NCBI GenBank assembly: GCA_016712045.1
Contig: JADJRV010000007.1
Coordinates: 1-64,000 of the forward strand
Origin: Chloracidobacterium sp.
GTDB taxonomy: Bacteria > Acidobacteriota > Blastocatellia > Pyrinomonadales > Pyrinomonadaceae
DNA: 64,000 bases
Direction: 5' to 3'
Shown: piece by piece, positions 45,539-53,738 of the stretch
How the letters are laid out: each line of letters begins with the position of its first letter
How positions within the stretch are numbered: position 1 is the stretch's first letter
Translations under genes and position numbers: made by a program
Notes under the pieces: generated by a model
The model's database searches: none
What the model saw: only the letters and a program-made list of their open reading frames with translations
What the model was told of the DNA's origin: nothing

Positions 45539-46396
45539 ATGCAGCAGAACGGAAATTACGACCAGCTTATCGACCAGATCACCAATATGGTGCTGGCAAA
45601 ACTCACGGGTGAGGAAGATTGCCCGACGTTTTGCCGTGCTGATGTCGAGCGTATTGTTGACGCCGGTGCCGAACGTATCGGCATCGTGCTTGGCGAGACA
45701 GCGACCGCACATGATTGGGCCAGTTTGATCGACCATACTTTGCTAAAACCGGAGGCGGCCGATTCGGATATTAAGAAACTTTGTTCGGAGGCGGCTGAAT
45801 TTGGATTCGCTTCCGTGTGCGTAAATCCCGGCTGGGTAAAACGTGCGGCTGAATTTCTAAAGGGAACCGGCGTTCCGGTTTGCACGGTTATCGGCTTTCC
45901 GCTCGGAGCGACGCTGCCCGATGTAAAGGCTTACGAAGCCCGTCGTGCGATCTTTAACGGTGCCGAGGAGGTTGATATGGTCATCAATATCGGAGCTCTC
46001 AAATCGGGCGATGATTGCCTGGTCGAAGACGATATTCGCGCCGTGGTGGATGCCGCTCACGAAAATCATATTCTCTGTAAGGTCATTATCGAGACCGCTC
46101 TGCTGACCGACGATGAAAAGGTTCGAGCTTGTATTGCCGCCAAGAATGCCGGAGCCGATTTCGTTAAAACCTCCACGGGTTTTGCCAAAGGCGGAGCGAC
46201 AGCAGATGACATTTCACTAATGCGCCGTACGGTCGGTAGTGCTCTGGGAGTAAAAGCTTCGGGCGGTGTTAAGGGGATTGAAGACGCGAGAGCGATGTTT
46301 GAGGCCGGAGCAACACGCATCGGAGCATCGGTCGGCGTCAAGATAGCCCAGGAAGCAAGCGGAATCAAATCAACTATTGTCGCAGGGACTTATTAA
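45539..46396 (+). CDS. deoC: deoxyribose-phosphate aldolase with N-terminal helical extension
   Basis: 285 residues, about 60 longer than ordinary DeoC. The TIM-barrel class I aldolase begins at about residue 65 (ASLIDHTLLKPEA), with catalytic Lys in CKVIIETA and Schiff-base Lys in DFVKTSTGF. The first 60 residues start with an amphipathic helix (YDQLIDQITNMVLAKL), typical of microcompartment encapsulation peptides, then CRADVERIVDAGAERIG. It cleaves deoxyribose 5-phosphate to glyceraldehyde 3-phosphate and acetaldehyde. 14 bp behind rpiB. No shell-protein gene is in the window. Confidence 0.92.
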   Translation: MQQNGNYDQLIDQITNMVLAKLTGEEDCPTFCRADVERIVDAGAERIGIVLGETATAHDWASLIDHTLLKPEAADSDIKKLCSEAAEFGFASVCVNPGWVKRAAEFLKGTGVPVCTVIGFPLGATLPDVKAYEARRAIFNGAEEVDMVINIGALKSGDDCLVEDDIRAVVDAAHENHILCKVIIETALLTDDEKVRACIAAKNAGADFVKTSTGFAKGGATADDISLMRRTVGSALGVKASGGVKGIEDARAMFEAGATRIGASVGVKIAQEASGIKSTIVAGTY

Positions 46397-46398
46397 CA

Positions 46399-47173
46399 TC
46401 ACACTCGACGCGGCTGATCGAAGGTTTCACGGAAGTCATCTCCCTTTATCACTATCGTTCTGCACATCTGATGGATTCGCGACCTGATCGAAACGCCCAC
46501 GCGGTCTTCGAGAATATCCATTGTCGGATCAACCCGAGTATCAAGGAAATTTGTTGTGAAAATAGTGGTCTTATTTTGGTTGTAGCGGCTGTTGATGATG
46601 TGATAGAGCGTGTCCCTCACCCAGTCCGTTGGTTTTGATGCTCCCAATTCGTCAAGTACGAGAATTTCGGCAGTTAACACGGGAGCAAGAACGCCAGCTC
46701 GGAAGAAGAGAGTATTTGGGTTATATGAATCCCTGGATCTCTTTCAACAATGCTCCGAATTCATAAAACAGGCATGAAAAACCGTTGTCCGTAAGGCCTT
46801 TGACAATGGAAACTGCAAGATGGGTTTTTCCTACGCCGACATCACCCATTAGTAAAAGCCCTTGATCAACAGCTGGGTATTGAGTAGCGAGAACAAAGGC
46901 CAAATGCCTAGCTTCTTTCTGGGACGATGTTATGGCATTGTAATTTTCGAACGTACATTTATCGTATCTAGGAGGAAACGTATCATTCGTTTTGGCTGCG
47001 ACTTTGAGCTTTCTGCAAGAGCAAGCTCTTGCACCTTTGCCGGGAACGATCTCCATCCCTGTGCCAAAGCAAAGGGGACATTCATCGCCTAATTCGTCTA
47101 CAGATAAATCGTCCTGTTCAACGAGCTTTGGAACAACTTCAAGCTTATGATTATGTACTTTTCCCTTCGGCAT
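46399..47173 (-). CDS. DnaC/IstB-like AAA+ ATPase with N-terminal zinc finger (frameshift)
   Basis: About 258 residues. The N-terminus holds CPLCFGTG and ACSC (zinc-ribbon-like), then the AAA+ core with Walker A GDVGVGKTH. The frame breaks at about 46720 and continues with Walker B ILVLDELGA, the sensor TTIFTTNF and the arginine finger region DRVGVSIRSRI. This is the DnaC/DnaI-like helicase-loader type found in many genomes. The gene starts at 47173 (MPKGKVHN). Not part of an IS: no transposase is adjacent. Convergent with deoC, 2 bp apart. Confidence 0.8.
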
Positions 47174-47285
47174 TTTTTGTATTTGATGGACCGGACAGTT
47201 GGATTATAGCACCGCCCATTTCGAATTCAAGTTTGAGTTTCGGGCACGGCTGCGAGGCTATGATATTATTTTGACGGCGATAGTT

Positions 47286-47744
47286 ATGAGTATTTTACGC
47301 AGTTTGTTGATACGATTTGGGTTAGCGGATCTGAGCGTTGAGCGGGCATCGATCAGCGTGATGCTGCTGGATGACGACACGCGGCGGCATCGGTGGTTTG
47401 CAAAACGATTTAAGGGTGATTTTCTTGATATTGCCGAAAATGTAGCGGAGGCTAAAGAACTCTTATCAACTGGCAGCTACGATGCGATCTTTCTCGACCA
47501 CGATCTGTTGCCGCATCATTACGATTCGAACAGCCACGGCGACGTTGAGAATACCGGCTATGCGATCGCCCAATGGCTGAGCGAGCGGCCCGAATTACAA
47601 CGCGGGGCAAAGGTGATCGTGCATACCCGCAATGCCGATGCCGGAGGGCCGATGGTCGAAAAGCTAAGGGAAACCGGCCGCAACGTCGAATACTGCGCGT
47701 TTCCTTACCTTGATCTAAAGATCAAAAATTACTGGCGGCGTTAG
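47286..47744 (+). CDS. receiver-like protein, cyclic-phosphate-processing REC type
   Basis: 152 residues; the start at 47286 is chosen because the longer in-frame extension to 47199 is AT-rich and spans the intergenic region. The core ISVMLLDDDTRRHRWFAKRF, AIFLDHDLLPHH and VIVHTRNADAGG matches the receiver-like domain found in cREC proteins (family name from memory), with acidic residues but without the Lys/Thr set of a true phospho-receiver. Role unknown; probably an enzyme or nucleotide-binding module rather than a response regulator. Confidence 0.65.
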   Translation: MSILRSLLIRFGLADLSVERASISVMLLDDDTRRHRWFAKRFKGDFLDIAENVAEAKELLSTGSYDAIFLDHDLLPHHYDSNSHGDVENTGYAIAQWLSERPELQRGAKVIVHTRNADAGGPMVEKLRETGRNVEYCAFPYLDLKIKNYWRR

Positions 47745-47746
47745 GC

Positions 47747-47824
47747 CTAGCCGATCAGCCTAAATAACTGTAAAGCCACAAAAAATATTGCGAGTACGCG
47801 GGCAATAATTATTATAGTTTTCAT
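47747..47824 (-). CDS. possible 25-residue membrane peptide (DoxX-like start)
   Basis: The ATG at 47824 overlaps the corrected stop of the TetR gene (ATGA). The 25 codons encode one membrane helix (IIIIARVLAIFFVALQLF) that resembles the first helix of DoxX-like proteins, then stop. It may be a truncated gene ended against the convergent cREC gene. Low confidence. Confidence 0.3.
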   Translation of the reverse strand: MKTIIIIARVLAIFFVALQLFRLIG

Positions 47825-48450
47825 ACTCTGCCCCTATCCTGTCCTTGTCTAATCTCTTCAATCCGTTTATCAACAGATCAGCGGTTTTCTTCGTGCGTTC
47901 CGCAACGTCTTTGCGATCGCCCAATTCAAACGCGCTCAGGCTATATGGCAACAGTGAATTGGTCGCTGTCACGAGGGTTTGGGCCAAGTCGAACGGGTCG
48001 CCCGTACCGAAAACTTTCGTCTTTTGGCCATCGGCAATAACCTCTGCGAAGATGCTGGCCTCTTCGTCAAAATACCTTTTGCGACGCTCTAAAAGCTTTG
48101 GCCGCAAGTACGACAGCATCTCGTTAAGGCTCTGCGAATAGTGGTTAACGCTGTCAAAGCGAAACATCACGCGTTCGACGAGCATGTCGCGTAGACGTTT
48201 TTCCGGGTTTGCCGATCCGCTGCTGATATCCCGTAAATTGCTCTTTAGCCTGTCAATAATGCGATCTATCTGAGAAAGCGCGATCTCTTCTTTGCTGGGG
48301 AAATGCAGATAAACGCTGCCCTTTCCGATGCCGACCTCTTGGGCGAGGTCATCGATGGTCATTTTTTTATATCCGTATCGGGCAAGGAGCTTGTCTGTCG
48401 CGTCAAGGATCGGCTTCGCGGGTATCCTTTGTTTGAACGGCGTCTTTCAT
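47821..48450 (-). CDS. TetR/AcrR-family regulator (two frame breaks)
   Basis: The ATG at 48450 (MKDAVQTKD) opens the gene; a break at about 48420 leads into ILDATDKLLARYGYKKMTIDDLAQEVGIGKGSVYLHFPSKEEI, the complete TetR helix-turn-helix. The rest is an all-helical ligand domain. In the literal frame it ends at 47760, but a one-base shift at about 47866 gives DLLINGIEEIRQGQDRGRV and a stop overlapping the next ORF's start, which is more natural. Ligand unknown. A candidate operator (ATGACCA-N11-TGGTCAT) lies just upstream. Confidence 0.78.
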
Positions 48451-48451
48451 A

Positions 48452-48484
48452 AATGACCAATGACCAAAATCGTCTTATGGTCAT
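48452..48484. promoter_or_regulatory. heptamer pair and candidate TetR operator
   Basis: AATGACC AATGACC (48452-48465) is a two-unit heptamer. ATGACCA (48460-48466) is inverted as TGGTCAT (48478-48484) with an 11-base spacer, right before the TetR start. Confidence 0.45.
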
Positions 48485-48521
48485 AATATTAAAAGAAGAT
48501 TTTGTAAAGTTCTACACAGCC

Positions 48522-49652
48522 TCATTCAAAATATTTCCGCCCTCGCAGTTTTTCAGGCAGCAGATCGCCATCGGGATCGTTGCCTTCGTCCTTGCCGTAG
48601 CCGAGGTCTTTCATTAATTTTGTCGGTGCGTTACGGATCTTCATGGGAACGGGTAGGTTGCCGAGCTTTTTCGCGTCTTCCATTGCCGCACCGATGGCGT
48701 TCGTTGCCGAGCGGTCCTTTGCGGCGTTTGATAAGTAAGCGACGCCGTGGGCAAGATTTAACGCACATTCGGGCATGCCGATGGTCGTTACGGCCTGGAA
48801 TACGGCGTTTGCAACGACGAGGGCGGTGGGTTGTGCAACGCCGATGTCTTCGGATGCGAAGATCACCATGCGGCGGGCGATGAATTTTGGATCTTCGCCG
48901 GATTCGAGCATGCGGGCGAGATAATACATCGCGGCGTCAGGTTTGCTCGCACGCATTGATTTGATAAACGCCGAAATGACGTTGTAATGCTCCTCGCCCT
49001 TTTTGTCGTAGCGGAGAAATTTTGATTGTAGCGTTTCTTTGAGCGTTTCGAGTGTGATCGAGTCATAGAGCCGAGACGTGTTCTCGATCATCGTGATCGC
49101 TTGGCGGGCGTCACCATTTGCCATTTCGATCAGCCACTGCTTTGAAACATCGTCTAGTTCAAAACCAGTCCGGTCGATGATCGCACCCATATCAGCGTCT
49201 GAAAACTCTTCGAGAACAAACACACGAAGCCGCGAAAGCAACGCCGGAATCACCTCAAAACTCGGATTCTCGGTCGTTGCTCCGATCAGAACGAGTTCAC
49301 CGTTCTCGACAAAGGGTAGTAGAAAGTCCTGCTGGGCTTTATTAAATCTGTGGATCTCATCGAGAAACAGCACCCGCGGACGGCCGTCGATCGAGGGTGT
49401 TTTTACGATCTGGCGAATGTCTTCTTTGCCGGCGGAGACGGCTGAGAGTTCGTAAAAATCAGCTTTGATCGCGTTGGCATAAATGCGGGCGAGCGTTGTT
49501 TTACCTGTCCCGGGAGTGCCCCACAATACGAACGAAAATATATGGCCCTGCTCGATGGCCAAACGCACGGGTTTGTCCGGTCCGACCAGATGCGATTGGC
49601 CGACGTATTCGTCGAGGCTCGTTGGCCTGATCTCGTTTGCGAGCGGTTCCAT
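48522..49652 (-). CDS. rarA: replication-associated recombination ATPase RarA
   Basis: 376 residues. AAA+ clamp-loader-like: PLANEIRPTSLDEYVGQSHLV, Walker A GTPGTGKTT, Walker B LFLDEIHRFN, sensor 1 GATTENPSF, and the C-terminal tetramerisation part with ASEDIGVA. Somewhat shorter than the E. coli protein (about 447). It acts at stalled forks with SSB and RecA. It is downstream of tRNA-Phe but separated from it by a terminator. Confidence 0.93.
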   Translation of the reverse strand: MEPLANEIRPTSLDEYVGQSHLVGPDKPVRLAIEQGHIFSFVLWGTPGTGKTTLARIYANAIKADFYELSAVSAGKEDIRQIVKTPSIDGRPRVLFLDEIHRFNKAQQDFLLPFVENGELVLIGATTENPSFEVIPALLSRLRVFVLEEFSDADMGAIIDRTGFELDDVSKQWLIEMANGDARQAITMIENTSRLYDSITLETLKETLQSKFLRYDKKGEEHYNVISAFIKSMRASKPDAAMYYLARMLESGEDPKFIARRMVIFASEDIGVAQPTALVVANAVFQAVTTIGMPECALNLAHGVAYLSNAAKDRSATNAIGAAMEDAKKLGNLPVPMKIRNAPTKLMKDLGYGKDEGNDPDGDLLPEKLRGRKYFE

Positions 49653-49671
49653 AATCTAAACTATACCGCAA

Positions 49672-49700
49672 ATAAAAAAGGCGGCTGTGATAAGCCGCCT
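49672..49700 (-). terminator. terminator of tRNA-Phe
   Basis: AGGCGGCT (49679-49686) with AGCCGCCT (49693-49700); on the minus strand the stem is followed by a T-rich run. Confidence 0.8.
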
Positions 49701-49712
49701 ATCTATAAAATG

Positions 49713-49788
49713 TGGTGGCCAGAGACGGGGTCGAACCGCCGACACGCGGATTTTCAATCCGCTGCTCTACCAACTGAGCTATCTGGCC
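49713..49788 (-). tRNA. tRNA-Phe (GAA)
   Basis: 76 bases on the minus strand with encoded CCA. Acceptor GGCCAGA/TCTGGCC, D arm GCTCAGTTGGTAGAGC, anticodon stem GCGGA/TCCGC with loop TTGAAAA (anticodon GAA), T arm with GGTTCGACCCC. All pairings are regular. Confidence 0.96.
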
Positions 49789-49824
49789 AAAACGCACCCA
49801 AACCGTATTGGATGCGAATTTGTA

Positions 49825-49853
49825 AGTGTAAATAAGTGGCCAGAGTATGTCAA
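49825..49853 (-). promoter_or_regulatory. tRNA-Phe promoter
   Basis: Minus strand: TTGACA (49848-49853), 17-bp spacer, TACACT (49825-49830), 36 bases upstream of the mature tRNA 5' end. Confidence 0.7.
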
Positions 49854-49866
49854 ATTCCGCTGGAAA

Positions 49867-49920
49867 TTCACCACAGAGGCACGGAGGACACTGAGAGTCG
49901 GACGGTGCCTTTGTGGTGAA
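49867..49920. repeat. inverted repeat downstream of recA
   Basis: TTCACCACAGAGGCAC (49867-49882) is inverted at 49905-49920 with one mismatch, just behind the recA stop. CCACAGAGGCACGGAG-type palindromes are common intergenic repeats in this and other phyla. It probably acts as the recA terminator. Confidence 0.65.
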
Positions 49921-49926
49921 GATCTC

Positions 49927-51000
49927 TTATTCTGGTGCCTCTTCCGTTTCCTCGATTTCTGCCTTTGCGGCCTTTCCGGCTGCGGCGGCTTTTGCCTTGG
50001 GTTCAGCGACTACAACGAAACCTAACGCCTGTTTGACGTCGGCTTCGATGCGTTCGAGGAGCGGCAGATCGCCTTTGAGCATATTCTTGACGTTGTCGCG
50101 GCCTTGGCCGAGGCGTTCGCCTTTGAATGAGAACCACGCGCCGGATTTTTCGACGATGTTATTGTTAACCGCGAGATCGAGCAGGTCGCCTTCGCGTGAG
50201 ATGCCTTCGCCGTACATGATGTCGAATTCGGATTCGCGGAACGGCGGTGCACATTTGTTTTTGACCACCTTGACGCGGGTGCGGTTGCCGACGACCTTGT
50301 CGCCGTCTTTGATCGCACCGATGCGGCGGATGTCGAGGCGGAGACTGGCGTAGAATTTGAGGGCCTTGCCGCCGGTCGTCGTTTCGGGTGAACCGAAAAA
50401 CACGCCGATCTTTTCACGAAGCTGATTGATAAAGATAAACGTTGTGTTCGAGCTCGCGACGATCGCCGTAATCTTTCGCAGGGCTTGCGACATCAGACGT
50501 GCCTGCAATCCCGGCAGGGAATCGCCCATTTCGCCGTCGAGCTCGGCACGCGGCACGAGTGCGGCGACCGAATCGATGACGATGACATCGACGCTGTTCG
50601 AACGGATCAGTGTTTCGGCGATCTCAAGAGCCTGTTCGCCCGAATCCGGCTGCGAGATGAGCATGTCGTCGATATTGACGCCGAGCTTGGTCGCGTATTC
50701 CGGGTCCATCGCGTGTTCGGCATCGATATAGGCACAGACGCCGCCGGTCTTTTGAGCCGAGGCAACGACCGTCAAAGCGAGAGTCGTTTTACCCGAGCTT
50801 TCCGGCCCGTAGACCTCGATAATGCGGCCGCGCGGAAATCCGCCGACGCCGATGGCGTAATCGAGGCTCAGACAAGTGGTCGAGATCGCTCCGATATCCT
50901 CGTGCGGCCGCTCGCCGAGCCGCATGATCGCACCCTTGCCAAATTTTTTCTCGATCTGCTGCAACGCAGATTCGATCGCTTTTCCTTTATCTAGACTCAT
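49927..51000 (-). CDS. recA: recombinase RecA
   Basis: 357 residues from the ATG at 51000 (SLDKGKAIESALQQIEKKFGKGAIM), behind an AGAGGAAA ribosome-binding site; an in-frame ATG at 51021 is less likely. Walker A GPESSGKTT (about 66-74), Walker B VIVIDSVAAL, the L1/L2 loops (GEMGDSLPGLQARLMSQALRK split around LPG and TFIFINQLREKIG) and a C-terminal acidic/Ala-Lys-rich tail. Central strand-exchange and SOS coprotease protein. Two palindromes upstream (51064-51119) are candidate LexA-type operators. Confidence 0.97.
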   Translation of the reverse strand: MSLDKGKAIESALQQIEKKFGKGAIMRLGERPHEDIGAISTTCLSLDYAIGVGGFPRGRIIEVYGPESSGKTTLALTVVASAQKTGGVCAYIDAEHAMDPEYATKLGVNIDDMLISQPDSGEQALEIAETLIRSNSVDVIVIDSVAALVPRAELDGEMGDSLPGLQARLMSQALRKITAIVASSNTTFIFINQLREKIGVFFGSPETTTGGKALKFYASLRLDIRRIGAIKDGDKVVGNRTRVKVVKNKCAPPFRESEFDIMYGEGISREGDLLDLAVNNNIVEKSGAWFSFKGERLGQGRDNVKNMLKGDLPLLERIEADVKQALGFVVVAEPKAKAAAAGKAAKAEIEETEEAPE

Positions 51001-51063
51001 ACCATTTCCTCTCCCGTCCATAGTGTTTGCTCCATTCTCACGACCAAGACATTTGATTTATCC

Positions 51064-51119
51064 GTTGCACAAATGCAACATAGGTGTAGTTGTAGCACAC
51101 AATGTTTCACGGATGCAAC
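51064..51119. promoter_or_regulatory. two candidate SOS operators of recA
   Basis: GTTGCA-CAAA-TGCAAC (51064-51079, perfect) and GTTTCA-CGGA-TGCAAC (51104-51119, one mismatch) have the same 6-4-6 layout and lie exactly 40 bases apart, 64-119 bases upstream of the recA start. Confidence 0.6.
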
Positions 51120-51386
51120 ACAATAATGCCCTTTGAATGAGAAAAAAGCAATAAAACCGTCAATCAAGCTAGTTTTGTCAGGAATATTAGATCAACTTTA
51201 GCCAAATATCAACCCGAAATTAGCCAGCCGGTCGATTTGATTCAAATAGGACGTCGGTACTTGGTGCTACTAGGTTTCCCCTAATTTACAAACCCTTACG
51301 ACAAACAGAAAACATTAGTGAGAGTGCTGTCGTAAATACTTGCAAAGGTAGAGCGAAAACGGTTAGAGTTTGCAGTTATAGACAAC
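51120..51386. other. spacer between recA and kinase gene
   Basis: No gene is seen. It contains an 8-bp inverted repeat TTACGACA (51296-51303) / TGTCGTAA (51328-51335), 50 bases before the kinase start, which could be an operator or a leader hairpin. Confidence 0.45.
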
Positions 51387-53734
51387 ATGAATCAGCTCGA
51401 TTTTTTAGGCCAGACACTGGACGGTAAATACCACATCGAACGCGAGTTGGGACGCGGCGGTATGGGGACGGTGTATCTTGCGACCCACCTCGGCACGGAG
51501 CGGCCGGTGGCGGTGAAGATCATTGCTCCGCAGTATATGAAACGCCGAGTTTGTCGAACGTTTTCGCCGCGAGGCGCGCGCTGCCGGGCGTCTGCGTCAC
51601 CCTAACGTGGTCAACGTTACGGATTTTGGCTTTGCGGATTCGAATCAGGGCCAGGTCGCGTATCTTGTGATGGAATATCTCGACGGCTGTACGCTGGGCG
51701 AGATACTGGAAGAGGAGCGAAATCTGCCGGTCGGATGGACGCTCGATATTCTCGAACAGGTCTGCTCCGCCGTACACGAGGCCCACACGCAGGGCATCAT
51801 CCACCGCGATCTAAAACCCGACAACATCTGGCTCGAACCAAATCAACGCGGCGGCTACACGGTCAAGGTGCTCGATTTTGGTATCGCCAAGCTTGAGGAG
51901 CACGACGACGTGGCCTCGACGGGTGAACATGAAGCTTATGTCAGCGCGACGCCGACGTACAGCTCCAGCGGGAAAGCGACGTTTGCCGGAGGCGAGATAG
52001 ACGGGACGCAGGTTGACGGCCATGTTATCTCGACACAGGTTGCCGAGGCCGCGACAATTGCTGGCGGTAAAGAGCGAGCATCGATCGCGTCTGAGGCGGG
52101 AACCATCAATCTGTCGCCGATCGCGAGCGAGAATGAGACGGCGATACTTGATGACGGCGATATCTCAGATGACTATCAGGACACGGTCGGGACGCGGGCA
52201 ATACCTTCGCCCGGGTGGCACGCCGCAGCGTGAAAATCCGACGACCAACAGATCGCTTTACGATTCGAAAAACTCGGCCGAACTGACGCGTGTCGGGGCC
52301 GTTTTGGGCACGCCGCTTTATATGTCGCCGGAACAATGCCGCGGCGAGCATCTCGATCCGCGTTCGGACATCTACAGCCTCGGCGTGATCGCATATCAGA
52401 TGCTTTCGGGCCGGACGCCGTTCGAGGGTGATTTTAAGGACGTGATGGAATCGCACAAGACCATCCAACCAAAACCGCTTAAGGCCAAAAACGCACGCCG
52501 CAAGCTGAGACAGGGAATCCATTTGGCTTTGCACAAAGACCCGGAGTTTCGCCCACAGACGGCAGAGGCTTTTGCAAGCAAATTGCGTGCGAGATCTGAG
52601 GGATCTGGGGATTGCTCAGACGAGCGCTCGTCATCTGGAGCGAACATCTTCCGAAATTCCTGTCGCTGACGGCGTTTTTCTCGCTGCCGATGATCGTGCT
52701 GACGCTGATCCTGCTGGCTCTATCGTTCCTCAGGGTGAGCGATATGATCTCTGAAACGGTCGGCAGCGTCTCGATCGCCATTGATGGGTTTGCCTTGTCA
52801 TTAGCGAGCGCATTTTGTACGAGCCTGATCGTTGGCACCATCTCTTGGATCGTCACACAGTATCTTTCCGTTCCGTTGCGGCCGGTGCGGCTGCGGCCCG
52901 CGCTTGTTGAGGCCCGAAAGAAATGGAAACGTATCGCGGGAACGGCATTTTTGACGGCGATATTGCCGTTTGTCGTTGCCGGTGTCGCAGGGGCACTTGG
53001 TTTCGCGGTCGGAGCAATGCTGGGATTGATCATTTACCCGCTGACGAAATCGGTCGCTCCGATCCCGGTGATGGGGTTTGTACTCGGATCTCTTTCCGGA
53101 CTTCTAGGATTTTTCTGGTCTTATATTTCGTTCATACTCGTGCCGCCGGTCGTGATGATGGAGGATGTTGGGGTCAGGGCCGCTTTAAAGCGGTCACGAG
53201 CTCTCGTCAAACGGTCGTTTTGGACGGCGTTTGGGGCGATTTGCATCATGATCTTAATTCCCGGCATCATCGCGGGGACGATCTCATACGTCGTTAACGT
53301 TTCTGCCAAGGCGTTTGATCCAAAACCAAAACCGGACCGAGACACGTCCCTCCACAGTCCGCCGAGCCACTGCTGCCGCCACCTGCCAGACGCCCCTGTG
53401 GCCGAACAGAAAAGGGAAGAAAACGACAGGTTGAATTCGTTCACAATGCCGCAACCCCAAAGTTCGCGGCAAGGATATGGATATGAGGACGCGTGTAAAA
53501 TACACCATTCTCGAATCGCTCATTCAAATATTCTGGCTGCCAATGCAGATCCTCGTGTTTTCGTTTTCTGCTATCATAGTGGCATTGCTCTATTTGAAAA
53601 CCCGGCTGGCTGGCGGTGAATCGATGAACGATCTGCTCGAACGATTTGAAGACGACGAACGCCCGCGTAAAAAGTGGCAGGAACGCGTCCGGGCACGCCT
53701 GATCCAGTCCGGCCGGATACCGAGCAAACCATGA
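51387..53734 (+). CDS. Ser/Thr protein kinase with C-terminal membrane domain (about four frame breaks)
   Basis: Pieces: kinase N-lobe (GRGGMGTVYLA, VAVKII), break at about 51541, then AEFVERFRREARAAGRLRHPNVVNV, HRDLKPDN and DFGIAK; break at about 52200, then GTPLYMSPEQC, SDIYSLGVIAYQML; break at about 52600 into a membrane domain (LPKFLSLTAFFSLPMIVLTLILLA and further helices), with a final break at about 53330-53480 before the last helix (WLPMQILVFSFSAIIVALLYL) and a charged tail. Between DFG and SPE about 150 residues intervene instead of 20-35. The membrane domain is of unknown family. Followed 4 bp later by a VWFA gene, probably one operon. Confidence 0.75.
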
Positions 53735-53738
53735 TCAG

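Noticed and set aside
15748..46396. deoB, rpiB and deoC as one locus
   Set aside because: They share a pathway but deoB is 28 kb away on a separate transcription unit.
46399..47173. IstB transposition helper of an IS21 element
   Set aside because: No IstA transposase or terminal repeats, and a zinc-finger N-terminus fits a DnaC-like loader better.
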